This document shows, piece after piece, positions 1-6,264 of a stretch of DNA of 6,393 nt. Below the pieces are notes generated by a model. The model ran no database searches and was not told where the DNA came from. It saw nothing but the letters and a program-made list of their open reading frames with translations. A program made the position numbers and the translations under genes. The stretch is from Flavobacteriaceae bacterium (GTDB taxonomy: Bacteria; Bacteroidota; Bacteroidia; Flavobacteriales; Weeksellaceae). The stretch covers positions 1 through 6,393 of the forward strand of contig JAITOO010000002.1 in assembly GCA_031289875.1 (NCBI GenBank), in the 5' to 3' direction. Numbering within the stretch: position 1 is the first letter of the stretch; each line of letters opens with the position of its first letter.

Positions 1-148
1 GGGCGCTTGAGTTATCGGTAGCCGCGCCGGCAGCTGCCAACAGTGTACCGTCGTCGTTTTTGCCGGCATACAGGTCTATGGGACCTCGATTTTGCCCGTA
101 AGCTATTGCTAAACAGAGCATTGATAAAAGTAAAGTTAGTTGTTTCAT
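1..148 (-). CDS. Exported protein of unknown function, N-terminal part only
   Basis: A minus-strand reading frame opens with ATG at 148 and stays open to the left edge, so only about 49 residues are visible. It starts MKQLTLLLSMLCLAIAYGQ: a basic N-terminus, a hydrophobic core and a small-residue A-Y-G/Q site, which together look like a signal peptidase I signal. The cysteine in the core is not in a good lipobox, so a lipoprotein is less likely. After the signal come IDLYAGKNDDGTLLAAAGAA and a Ser/Asn-rich stretch, with no domain I recognise. A good Bacteroidetes promoter lies 31-61 nt upstream of the ATG, which supports both the start and independent transcription from the ilv operon. Short upstream ORFs on the other strand offer no better reading. 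The function cannot be stated from this fragment. Confidence 0.72.
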   Translation of the reverse strand, partial: MKQLTLLLSMLCLAIAYGQNRGPIDLYAGKNDDGTLLAAAGAATDNSSA

Positions 149-178
149 GAATTTAAATTTATTTATTATTAAATTCCC

Positions 179-209
179 CAAAAGTACAACAATTTTTGAA
201 TACGCCAAC
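179..209 (-). promoter_or_regulatory. Bacteroidetes-type promoter for the leftmost exported-protein gene
   Basis: Read on the minus strand, GTTG (209-206) is followed by 19 nt and then TACTTTTG (186-179). The second element matches the TAnnTTTG -7 consensus of the Bacteroidetes housekeeping sigma factor exactly. The first is one base off the TTTG -33 element at normal spacing. The ATG at 148 lies 31 nt downstream, after an AT-rich 5' leader. Its position after the thioesterase stop separates this gene from the ilv operon. This rests on consensus matching only; no transcript data were available. Confidence 0.6.
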
Positions 210-263
210 TTTTTTTATGTCTTTACCAAATTTCCGTCAATCGGCAGCGTGTTACGGGCTATC

Positions 264-1046
264 CTATCCCCTTGTTTTTGTTGTCTTTGCTGAATAAATA
301 ATCCATTTAACCCTCGCCGAACAAATATTTGTTTCGCCGTTTTTCATTTCCAAAATGCAGGAATCGTTTTCTTTTCTTTGGAGGATTTTCAAGTGCGCTC
401 CGTATCCTGCTTCGGCAATATAATTGATTTCTATACGGCGTATCTCTTTATCTTTAAACAGATTAATATCAAAAACATCTATAAAATGCTCAATGTATTT
501 CATACTATTCATGTGCCTGTTAATATCAATATCGCTGTATTTCACTGTAAATTCAGAAGCGGTCTCGAAACTGTCCTTTAAAATCGGAATTTTGGTTAAA
601 CCTTCAATCGGAGCTTCCTGTTCTTCCCTGACATAGTCCGTCAAACCGTAGAGTTCCAAAAGGTTGACAGGCTTTCGGGTTTCCATGTCTATCGAAGCCC
701 AAGTGGTTCTTGCAAACCCCATGACGTTTCCTGCACTGTCTTCAAATGCGAAATGACGTTCCGTGAATAGCCGGTTCACGTTGAAAATCCATGTTTTGAC
801 GGTCAAAACGGTGTCGTTTTTGGGATATTCAAACATATCTACCGCAAGGCGCGACAGCACCCATGCTCTTTTTTTCGAGGTCATCGACGAATAGCCGAAA
901 CCGCGCTCCTCAGCGTGCTTGGCTGCTGCTTGCAACATGAATCCGCCCATCATCGGGAGCATGGCTCTTCCTTTGAAATCAGTTAAATAGGCATCTATTG
1001 TAAAAGGATATTTTCCTGTTTTTTTAATTATTTTCTTCGTGTCCAT
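264..1046 (-). CDS. Acyl-ACP thioesterase (FatA/FatB type)
   Basis: Cytosolic acyl-ACP thioesterase of 260 residues that hydrolyses acyl-ACP to free fatty acid. The protein has two hot-dog domains, roughly residues 10-130 and 160-250. The catalytic motif of the plant FatA/FatB family is visible as D174-I-N176-R-H178 in YSDIDINRHMNSMKYIEHF, with E212 at the position of the catalytic glutamate in NYIAEAGYG. The old candidate catalytic cysteine next to it is Ala213, as expected if Cys is not essential. The start chosen is ATG at 1046 (MDTKKIIKKTGKYPF). An upstream in-frame TTG at 1067 adds seven residues but is a weaker choice. The gene overlaps the end of ilvN by 23 nt, which suggests translational coupling and cotranscription with ilvDBN. 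Bacteroides genomes carry a homologue in the same operon. The natural acyl chain is unknown; branched-chain acyl-ACPs are an attractive guess from context only. Confidence 0.9.
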   Translation of the reverse strand: MDTKKIIKKTGKYPFTIDAYLTDFKGRAMLPMMGGFMLQAAAKHAEERGFGYSSMTSKKRAWVLSRLAVDMFEYPKNDTVLTVKTWIFNVNRLFTERHFAFEDSAGNVMGFARTTWASIDMETRKPVNLLELYGLTDYVREEQEAPIEGLTKIPILKDSFETASEFTVKYSDIDINRHMNSMKYIEHFIDVFDINLFKDKEIRRIEINYIAEAGYGAHLKILQRKENDSCILEMKNGETNICSARVKWIIYSAKTTKTRG

Positions 1047-1581
1047 TTCTCTTGTCAATTTCGGCAAGCATATCGCTCAATCGCTCTGTCTTTGAGGTGT
1101 TTACAGCAATTCTTCCTGAACGTATAAACTGCAAAACCTTGATATTTTCGCTGAGTTCGTCAAAAAGCGACTGAGAGTCTGCATAATGCCCTGTTTTTTG
1201 TATTACAACACAAATTTCGTTAATTTCCAGAATCTGAGCATTATGTTTACGGATAAGTTTTTCCACCGAACCGATTTTTAAAAAATCAGGCGTCGGGAGC
1301 TTGTACAGAGCAATTTCTTGATGAATCAGTTCGTCGTCGGTGTTGTAGTAGGTTTTTAGCACATCGACACTTTTGTCAATCTGCCTAACGACTTTTTCAA
1401 TGGTTTCCTTGTCCGAAAAGACGGTAATGGTAAATTTATGGATTCCTTTAATCGCCGATTGCGACACGGAAAGGGTTTCAATATTCAGAAAACGGCGGAT
1501 AAAAACGCTGGTAACTTGCCCAAGCAGTCCAACGGTGTTTTCAGAAAATATGGTTACGGTATATAATGTTTTGTCTGTCAT
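1024..1581 (-). CDS. ilvN: Acetolactate synthase small (regulatory) subunit
   Basis: Regulatory subunit of acetohydroxyacid synthase, 185 residues. It activates the catalytic subunit and normally confers feedback inhibition by valine and other branched-chain amino acids. The N-terminal ACT domain covers about residues 6-78, with the family pattern ENTVGLLGQVTSVFIRRF followed by NIETLSVSQS. The C-terminal small-subunit domain covers about 85-165 and includes HQEIALYKL and LQFIRSGRIAV. The length suits the longer Bacteroidetes form; E. coli IlvH is about 163 residues. ATG at 1581 lies 4 nt after the ilvB stop codon, so the two subunits are probably translated together. The tail (KRNGHEENN) overlaps the start of the thioesterase gene. 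ilvH is an equally common symbol for this family. Confidence 0.95.
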   Translation of the reverse strand: MTDKTLYTVTIFSENTVGLLGQVTSVFIRRFLNIETLSVSQSAIKGIHKFTITVFSDKETIEKVVRQIDKSVDVLKTYYNTDDELIHQEIALYKLPTPDFLKIGSVEKLIRKHNAQILEINEICVVIQKTGHYADSQSLFDELSENIKVLQFIRSGRIAVNTSKTERLSDMLAEIDKRNGHEENN

Positions 1582-1585
1582 ATGA

Positions 1586-3295
1586 TTATGCTTTTTTATT
1601 ATCTCCCAACAAAATATTGGTTACGGTAGTTCCTGCGGGAATCATCGGATAGACCATTCCTTTAAGTTCAACCTGAATATCAAGAAGATATGTTCCTTTA
1701 TGATTTATCATTTCAGCAATCGCTCCGTCCAAGTCTTCCCGTTTTTCTATTTTTTTGGCAGGAATGCCGTAAGCTTTCGCAATCGTCGAGAAATCAGGAT
1801 TTTTCATGATGGTTTCGGAATATCTTTCATCAAAAAACAACTCCTGCCATTGGCGCACCATTCCTAAAAAATGATTGTTTAAAATAATGATTTTCACATC
1901 AATATCGTTAGCCATAATTGTCCCAAGTTCCTGCATCGTCATCTGGAAACCGCCGTCGCCTACGAAAAGGCAGACCGTCCGTTCAGGAGCGGCAATTTTC
2001 GCCCCGATAGCCGCAGGAAGCCCGAAACCCATCGTTCCCAAACCACCCGAAGTAACCATGCTTCTGCTTTTTTTGAAATGAGAATAGCGCACGCCCATCA
2101 TCTGGTTTTGTCCGACATCGGTAACGATAATTGCATCATTATGAGTTGCTTCGGAAATACGGCGCACCACCTCTCCCATTTTGATTTTTCCTTCGTTCGG
2201 GTAGATTTCTTCCTCAATCACAGCCTCGTATTCTTCATCGTCATATTTTTTAAAACTTTCGCGCCACGAGGTATGTTCCTTTTTATCAAGAAGTTTTGTA
2301 ACTTCTGCCAACGTAACTTTGGCATCACCCAATACTTTTACCTCAGTTTGTACATTTTTATCAATTTCCGCAGGGTCAATATCGAAATGAATGACTTTCG
2401 CCTGCTTGGCATAGGTTTTCAAATCTCCCGTAACTCGGTCGTCAAAGCGCATTCCAATAGCAATCAGCACATCGCATTCGTTGGTTTTCATATTCGGACT
2501 TACGTTGCCGTGCATTCCGAGCATTCCGACATTGTACGGGTCATCGGTTGAAAGTGCAGAAAGTCCCATCATCGTCATACCGGCAGGAATATCCGCCTTT
2601 TGCAGAAATTCTTTCAGTTCTTGTTCCGCTCCGCTGAGAATAACTCCCTGCCCAACCAAAGCTAACGGCTTCTGCGCCTGATTAATAATCTTCGCCGCTT
2701 TTTCGACATCTTCCCTATTCAAGTCCGGAACAGGCTGATAACTTCTAATGAAATTGATTTTTTCGTAAAAATAATCGACCGTTCCCTGCTGGGCATCTTT
2801 GGTAATATCAATCACGACAGGTCCTTTGCGACCGTTGTTGGCGATGTAGAACGCCCGCGCCACCGCCCATGCGATGTCTTCCGCACGGCGCACTTGATAT
2901 GCCCATTTGCTGATGGGTTTTGTAATTCCCACAACATCAGCTTCTTGAAAGGCATCGCTCCCCAGTAAATTTGAAGAAACCTGACCTGTGAGCACGACCA
3001 AAGGCGTGCTGTCAATCAAAGCATCGGCAACGCCTGTAACCGTGTTGGTTGCGCCCGGTCCTGAGGTAACCAGCACTACGCCGGCTTTTCCCGATACGCG
3101 GGCATAGCCCTGAGCCGCATGAGTTGCGCCCTGCTCGTGCCTCGCCAAAATATGATTGATTTTGTCTTTGTAATCGTACAAAGCGTCAAACACAGGCATA
3201 ATTGCCCCTCCGGGATAGCCGAAAATCGTGTCCACGTTTTCGTCCACCAAAGCTCGAATTAAGGCTTCGCTTCCTGAAATTTTGTTATTTTGCAT
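1586..3295 (-). CDS. ilvB: Acetolactate synthase large (catalytic) subunit
   Basis: Catalytic subunit of acetohydroxyacid synthase, 569 residues. It condenses pyruvate with pyruvate (Val/Leu branch) or with 2-oxobutyrate (Ile branch), using thiamine diphosphate, Mg2+ and FAD. Domains in order: the N-terminal pyrimidine-binding domain (about 5-170) with GYPGGAIMPVFDAL and the catalytic Glu54 in ARHEQGATHAAQGYARVSG; the central FAD-contacting domain (about 195-335) with RFDDRVTG at 284-291; and the C-terminal pyrophosphate-binding domain (about 375-545) with the ThDP motif GDGG (446-449) running to NN (473-474). The segment MVRQWQELFF at 479-488 and the FAD domain mark it as anabolic AHAS rather than the catabolic, FAD-free acetolactate synthase. 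Its partner ilvN follows after 4 nt, and ilvD precedes it by 30 nt. No lesion or missing key residue is seen. Confidence 0.97.
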   Translation of the reverse strand: MQNNKISGSEALIRALVDENVDTIFGYPGGAIMPVFDALYDYKDKINHILARHEQGATHAAQGYARVSGKAGVVLVTSGPGATNTVTGVADALIDSTPLVVLTGQVSSNLLGSDAFQEADVVGITKPISKWAYQVRRAEDIAWAVARAFYIANNGRKGPVVIDITKDAQQGTVDYFYEKINFIRSYQPVPDLNREDVEKAAKIINQAQKPLALVGQGVILSGAEQELKEFLQKADIPAGMTMMGLSALSTDDPYNVGMLGMHGNVSPNMKTNECDVLIAIGMRFDDRVTGDLKTYAKQAKVIHFDIDPAEIDKNVQTEVKVLGDAKVTLAEVTKLLDKKEHTSWRESFKKYDDEEYEAVIEEEIYPNEGKIKMGEVVRRISEATHNDAIIVTDVGQNQMMGVRYSHFKKSRSMVTSGGLGTMGFGLPAAIGAKIAAPERTVCLFVGDGGFQMTMQELGTIMANDIDVKIIILNNHFLGMVRQWQELFFDERYSETIMKNPDFSTIAKAYGIPAKKIEKREDLDGAIAEMINHKGTYLLDIQVELKGMVYPMIPAGTTVTNILLGDNKKA

Positions 3296-3325
3296 AGATA
3301 GATTTAATTTTTTTTTGAGTTTTAA

Positions 3326-5155
3326 TTATTCAATAATCCTGACTGCGCCCAAATCAGCGGAGCTGACCATGTTAGCGTACGCCTGCAAAGCTTTGGAAAT
3401 TTTCCTGTCCCTGTTGGGCTTGAAAGCGTTTTTTTCTTTAGCAAGTTCTTGATTTCTACGGGATTCTAATTCTTCGTCGGAGATTTTCACATTAATCGAA
3501 CGGTTGGGAATATCAATCTCTATTATGTCGCCGTCCTTGACCAAACCGATGGCTCCGCCCGCTGCCGCTTCGGGAGAGACATGCCCGATAGACAGCCCCG
3601 ACGTTCCGCCTGAAAAACGCCCGTCGGTTATGAGTGCACACTCTTTGCCCAAATGCCTTGATTTGATATAAGAGGTCGGGTACAGCATTTCCTGCATTCC
3701 GGGTCCGCCTTTGGGACCTTCATGGGTGATGATGACTACATCCCCCGACTGTATTTTGCCTCCTAAAATTCCGTCGCAAGCATCTTCTTGAGACTGAAAA
3801 ACTTTTGCCGTTCCTGTAAATTTAAAAATGCTCTCATCGACGCCTGCGGTTTTCACCACACAACCGTTTAGGGCAATGTTTCCTTTGAGAACAGCCAGTC
3901 CGCCGTCTTTGGTGTAGGCGTGTTCCATATCTCGGATACAGCCTGAGATTCTGTCCGTGTCCAATGTTTCGTAATAAGAATTTTGAGAACCCAAAACCAG
4001 ATTAAATTTATTTGCCGGCGCAGATTTGTAAAATTCTGTTGCCTCTTGGTCAAGATTTTCATTTGTAATATCGTATTTTTCAATCGCTTGCTTCAAAGTC
4101 AAACCGTCAATTCGGGAAACGGAAGTATTGATTAAGTTTCCTTTGCTCAATTCTTTGATGATTCCTAAAATTCCGCCTGCCCGATTCACGTCCTGAATGT
4201 GATATTTTTGGGTATTCGGAGCGACTTTGCAGAGGCAGGGAATGTTGCGTGAAAGCAGGTCGATGTCGTCCATCGTAAAATTAACTTCTGCTTCGTTGGC
4301 AACTGCCAGCAGATGAAGAATCGTATTGGTAGAACCTCCCATGGCGATGTCCAAAGTCATGGCATTGAGAAAGGCGGGTTTGCCTGCAATGCTTCTCGGC
4401 AGCACGGATTCGTCGCCGTCCCGATAATATTTATAGGAATTTTCTACGATGAGCTTTGCGGCTTTTTCAAAAAGTTTTTTTCGGTTAGCATGAGTGGCAA
4501 CGATGGTTCCATTTCCCGGTAAAGCCAGTCCTATTGCCTCGTTGAGGCAGTTCATGGAATTGGCGGTGAACATTCCCGAACACGAACCGCAAGTCGGACA
4601 AGCAGAACGTTCGATTTCATAGACATCTTTGTCCGAAACGGAATCGTCGGCGGATTTTATCATAGCATCGATTAAATCTAAATGCTGATGATTAAATTCT
4701 CCCGCTTCCATAGGTCCTCCCGATACGAAAACGGTCGGGATATTCAGACGCATAGCTGCCATGAGCATTCCGGGCGTGATTTTGTCACAGTTGCTGATGC
4801 AAATCATCGCATCGGCTTTGTGGGCATTGACCATGTACTCGACGCTGTCGGCAATTAAATCGCGCGAGGGGAGCGAATAGAGCATTCCGTCATGCCCCAT
4901 AGCGATGCCGTCGTCAATGGCAATGGTATTGAACTCGGCAGCGAAACAGCCCAATGCTTCGATTTCTTTTTTGACAAATTGTCCGATTTCGTGCAAGTGT
5001 ACGTGTCCCGGAACAAACTGCGTAAAGGAATTGACAATGGCAATGAGCGGTTTGCTCATCTGTTCTTCTTTCATTCCGTTGGCTCTCCAAAGCGCCCGCG
5101 CTCCCGCCATTCGTCTGCCTTGCGTGCTTGTGTAACTTCTTAGTTGATGCTTCAT
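3326..5155 (-). CDS. ilvD: Dihydroxy-acid dehydratase
   Basis: Dihydroxy-acid dehydratase, 609 residues, converts dihydroxyisovalerate and dihydroxymethylvalerate to the 2-oxo acids that are transaminated to Val and Ile. It resembles the E. coli enzyme along its full length, for example [76 protein letters not shown] and [20 protein letters not shown]. Iron-sulfur ligands are visible at C123 (SNCDK) and C192 (GSCSGMF). The extra N-terminal Cys of the [2Fe-2S] subfamily is missing (NSFTQ there), so an oxygen-sensitive [4Fe-4S] cluster is inferred, fitting an anaerobe. ATG at 5155 ([18 protein letters not shown]) is taken as the start. An in-frame TTG at 5185 would lie inside the terminator hairpin and adds ten residues not seen in the family. 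It is the first structural gene after the attenuator. Confidence 0.97.
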   Translation of the reverse strand: MKHQLRSYTSTQGRRMAGARALWRANGMKEEQMSKPLIAIVNSFTQFVPGHVHLHEIGQFVKKEIEALGCFAAEFNTIAIDDGIAMGHDGMLYSLPSRDLIADSVEYMVNAHKADAMICISNCDKITPGMLMAAMRLNIPTVFVSGGPMEAGEFNHQHLDLIDAMIKSADDSVSDKDVYEIERSACPTCGSCSGMFTANSMNCLNEAIGLALPGNGTIVATHANRKKLFEKAAKLIVENSYKYYRDGDESVLPRSIAGKPAFLNAMTLDIAMGGSTNTILHLLAVANEAEVNFTMDDIDLLSRNIPCLCKVAPNTQKYHIQDVNRAGGILGIIKELSKGNLINTSVSRIDGLTLKQAIEKYDITNENLDQEATEFYKSAPANKFNLVLGSQNSYYETLDTDRISGCIRDMEHAYTKDGGLAVLKGNIALNGCVVKTAGVDESIFKFTGTAKVFQSQEDACDGILGGKIQSGDVVIITHEGPKGGPGMQEMLYPTSYIKSRHLGKECALITDGRFSGGTSGLSIGHVSPEAAAGGAIGLVKDGDIIEIDIPNRSINVKISDEELESRRNQELAKEKNAFKPNRDRKISKALQAYANMVSSADLGAVRIIE

Positions 5156-5166
5156 TTTCTGTTTAC

Positions 5167-5193
5167 AAAAAAATCCCTTTCTCAAGAAAGGGA
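5167..5193 (-). terminator. Intrinsic terminator of the ilv attenuator
   Basis: On the minus strand, TCCCTTTC and GAAAGGGA form an 8-bp perfect stem around a TTGA loop, followed directly by seven T residues (5173-5167). It sits 11 nt upstream of the ilvD ATG and downstream of a leader peptide ORF. It therefore ends transcription before the structural genes unless the competing antiterminator forms. The stem has three G-C pairs at its base and A-U pairs above, so it is of moderate strength. Confidence 0.88.
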
Positions 5194-5227
5194 CTAAATT
5201 TTACTGCATAACATTAACATTCCCTTT
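5187..5227 (-). promoter_or_regulatory. Antiterminator stem competing with the ilv terminator
   Basis: On the minus strand, AAAGGGA (5227-5221) lies 3 nt after the leader stop codon. It is exactly complementary to TCCCTTT (5193-5187), the 5' arm of the terminator stem, so the two structures exclude each other. Between the arms, AATGTTA (5215-5209) and TAAAATT (5203-5197) can form a second helix with one mismatch around a TGCAG loop, bringing the outer arms together. A ribosome stalled in the Ile/Leu/Val run would leave 5227-5221 free. One that reaches the stop codon would cover it and let the terminator fold. The pairing is read from sequence; folding energies were not computed. Confidence 0.72.
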
Positions 5228-5230
5228 TTT

Positions 5231-5290
5231 TTAGAAAAGAATGACCAAAACGACCAAAATTATTAATGTAATACAGAAATTATTCAACAT
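5231..5290 (-). CDS. Branched-chain leader peptide of the ilv attenuator
   Basis: A 19-codon ORF with ATG at 5290 and TAA at 5233-5231 encodes MLNNFCITLIILVVLVILF. Twelve of its 19 residues are branched-chain amino acids (4 Ile, 5 Leu, 3 Val), with an unbroken run from codon 9 to codon 18. It lies between a consensus promoter and an intrinsic terminator just ahead of ilvD, as ilvL does in enterobacteria. Its product is expected to have no function of its own. Translation senses charged tRNA for Ile, Leu and Val: stalling allows antitermination, and smooth passage causes termination. No Shine-Dalgarno is seen; the start follows an A/T-only stretch, usual for Bacteroidetes. The hydrophobic run could look like a membrane segment, but the context makes the attenuator reading much stronger. 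Confidence 0.9.
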   Translation of the reverse strand: MLNNFCITLIILVVLVILF

Positions 5291-5313
5291 TTTATTTTTT
5301 TTATTTATGGCTT

Positions 5314-5345
5314 CAAAGCTACGACAGTTTTTTGTTACATGCAAA
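5314..5345 (-). promoter_or_regulatory. Bacteroidetes-type promoter of the ilv operon
   Basis: On the minus strand, TTTG (5345-5342) is followed by 20 nt and then TAGCTTTG (5321-5314). Both elements match the Bacteroidetes -33 TTTG and -7 TAnnTTTG consensus exactly. Transcription would start near 5308-5310, giving a 5' leader of roughly 18-20 nt before the leader peptide ATG and about 140 nt to the end of the terminator. The short distance fits an attenuator. The start site is inferred from consensus and not measured. Confidence 0.75.
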
Positions 5346-5607
5346 TATTTCACAAAAAAATTTAATAAATTAACGTCAAACAAGGTTATTTAAGTATTAA
5401 TAAACCAACAAAACAACGTATTAGTTAGTTACTTTGCAAATAAAAAATTTTCAAATTCGTAAAATATCCGCTTATTCTCTTCTATAATTTAAAAACTATT
5501 TCTTATTTGAGGTTTATTATTATTAATTTGATAAATGAAGGAAAACTGAGTAAAAAAACTGAGAGTCTTAATATTCGATAGATTTTCATGGTTACTTGCA
5601 TTGTAAT
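5346..5607. other. AT-rich non-coding gap between ilv promoter and IS remnant
   Basis: About 260 bp, strongly A/T-rich, with no ORF of plausible coding character in any frame and no RNA gene that I recognise. It holds small direct repeats such as AAACTGAG twice near 5543-5562, and the 10-mer TTGAGGTTTA at 5507-5516, which also occurs at the edge of the palindrome at 5667-5676. I see no remnant here of the efflux gene found on the far side of the insertion sequence. Confidence 0.6.
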
Positions 5608-5627
5608 TTCAACTAACAAATGCAACT
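5608..5627 (+). repeat. Left terminal inverted repeat of the IS30-family remnant
   Basis: Compared with the reverse complement of 6246-6265, 16 of 20 positions agree, including TTCAAC at the outer end and AATGCAACT at the inner end. The mismatches cluster in the middle. This is typical of the imperfect ends of IS30 elements. Confidence 0.72.
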
Positions 5628-5702
5628 TTAGGTAGAAAAAAACCTCAATCAGGGGCATGCCCCTGATTGAGGTTTAGGAAAAAATTTCTACTTTTAAGTT
5701 GC
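5622..5702. repeat. Nested palindrome upstream of the transposase start
   Basis: The core is a perfect 36-bp palindrome at 5640-5675 (half-site AAACCTCAATCAGGGGCA). Outside it two further pairs of arms match: GTAGAAA (5632-5638) with TTTCTAC (5685-5691), and GCAACTT (5622-5628) with AAGTTGC (5696-5702). The whole can fold into one long hairpin ending two bases before the transposase ATG at 5705. On the minus strand the core is followed by seven or more T residues, so it should also work as an intrinsic terminator for transcription heading leftward toward the ilv promoter. On the plus strand it is not followed by a T tract. In plus-strand readthrough RNA it would instead hide the transposase translation start, a protective device known from other IS families. 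That role is inferred. Confidence 0.75.
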
Positions 5703-5704
5703 TT

Positions 5705-6264
5705 ATGAAAAAAGTACATTTATCCCGCGAGCAAAGGTATACCATTTCTGCAATGTGCAAGCAAGGCTGTAGCCAAAAAATGATTGCCGAAGCAATCGGA
5801 AAGGACAAATTGGTCGTGAGCCGTGAGTTGAAACGAAATGCCAATAACAAGGGCACATATTCGTTTGAATATGCCCAAGATATGGCAGAGCTGCGTAAGG
5901 AGAGCATGAAAAATCCGCGAAAATTGCTTACGCATATCAAAAAAGAAATCTTGGCGTTGATTGAGCAAGGCTGGTCGCCACAGCAGATAACAGGCAGACT
6001 CAAATGAGAAAACAAACTCTTTGTCAGTTACGAAACCATCTATAAAATCATTCACAAAGACAAAGCCGCTGTACAAACATACGTGCTATTCTTCATGGGA
6101 AAAAGGGCTTATTGAAAATACCAACAAACTCATCAGACAGTACATCCCAAAAAAGGCAAATTTCAACGACTTTAACGAACAGAAATCAAATAGATACAAT
6201 TCAAAATCAATAATAGACCCAGACGAAATTTAATTTACACGCCTTAGTTGCATTCAGTTGTTGA
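5705..6264 (+). pseudogene. IS30-family transposase, inactivated
   Basis: The first 100 codons read MKKVHLSREQRYTI with a helix-turn-helix at about residues 18-42 (CSQKMIAEAIGKDKLVVSRE) and then IEQGWSPQQITGRLK. This is the N-terminal DNA-binding part of IS30 transposases. TGA at 6005-6007 interrupts it, but the same frame continues with ENKLFVSYETIYKIIHKDK to 6070. The frame then changes and jumps to the C-terminal motif YSSWEKGLIENTNKLIRQYI, whose Glu (LIENTN) is probably the E of the DDE triad. Most of the catalytic core with both Asp residues is deleted. A second frame shift leads to KINNRPRRNLIYTP (6203-6244), and a further gap to VAFSC-stop (6262-6264). ATG at 5705 is preferred over TTG at 5699. 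The product is certainly non-functional as a transposase. The N-terminal 100 residues could still be made and might bind IS ends. Confidence 0.85.

Noticed and set aside
2078..2551. Plus-strand 157-codon open frame antisense to ilvB
   Set aside because: It lies entirely within a strongly supported ilvB coding sequence, has a composition typical of an antisense shadow (many His, Phe and Ile) and no promoter or recognisable motif.
5194..5220. Short minus-strand [11 protein letters not shown] between the antiterminator arms
   Set aside because: It has 8 codons only, with no ribosome-binding context apart from the preceding antiterminator arm. It overlaps the internal helix and has no branched-chain run comparable to the leader at 5290-5231, so it is probably chance.
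5167..5310. T-box or other tRNA- or metabolite-sensing riboswitch upstream of ilvD
   Set aside because: The leader is too short for a T-box, no T-box consensus or specifier loop is visible, and a leader peptide with stop-codon-adjacent antiterminator explains the region fully.
5556..5570. ACTGAGAGTCT shared with the ilvN coding region near 1168-1178
   Set aside because: An 11-base match with no surrounding similarity, in a window of 6.4 kb; no support for a functional repeat or attachment site.
5596..5625. TTGCATT/AATGCAA inverted repeat crossing the left IS end
   Set aside because: A 7-bp match with a 16-nt spacer that extends outside the element. The better pairing is between the two terminal repeats, so this was not called a separate operator.
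5674..6076. Minus-strand open frames of 113 and 118 codons across the IS
   Set aside because: They are antisense to the transposase fragment, whose plus-strand frames show clear IS30 motifs. Their own translations show no recognisable family.
6021..6233. Separate 70-codon plus-strand gene
   Set aside because: Its first part is out of frame with the transposase homology, and its middle is the transposase C-terminal motif YSSWEKGLIENTN. It is the tail of the broken transposase and not an independent gene.
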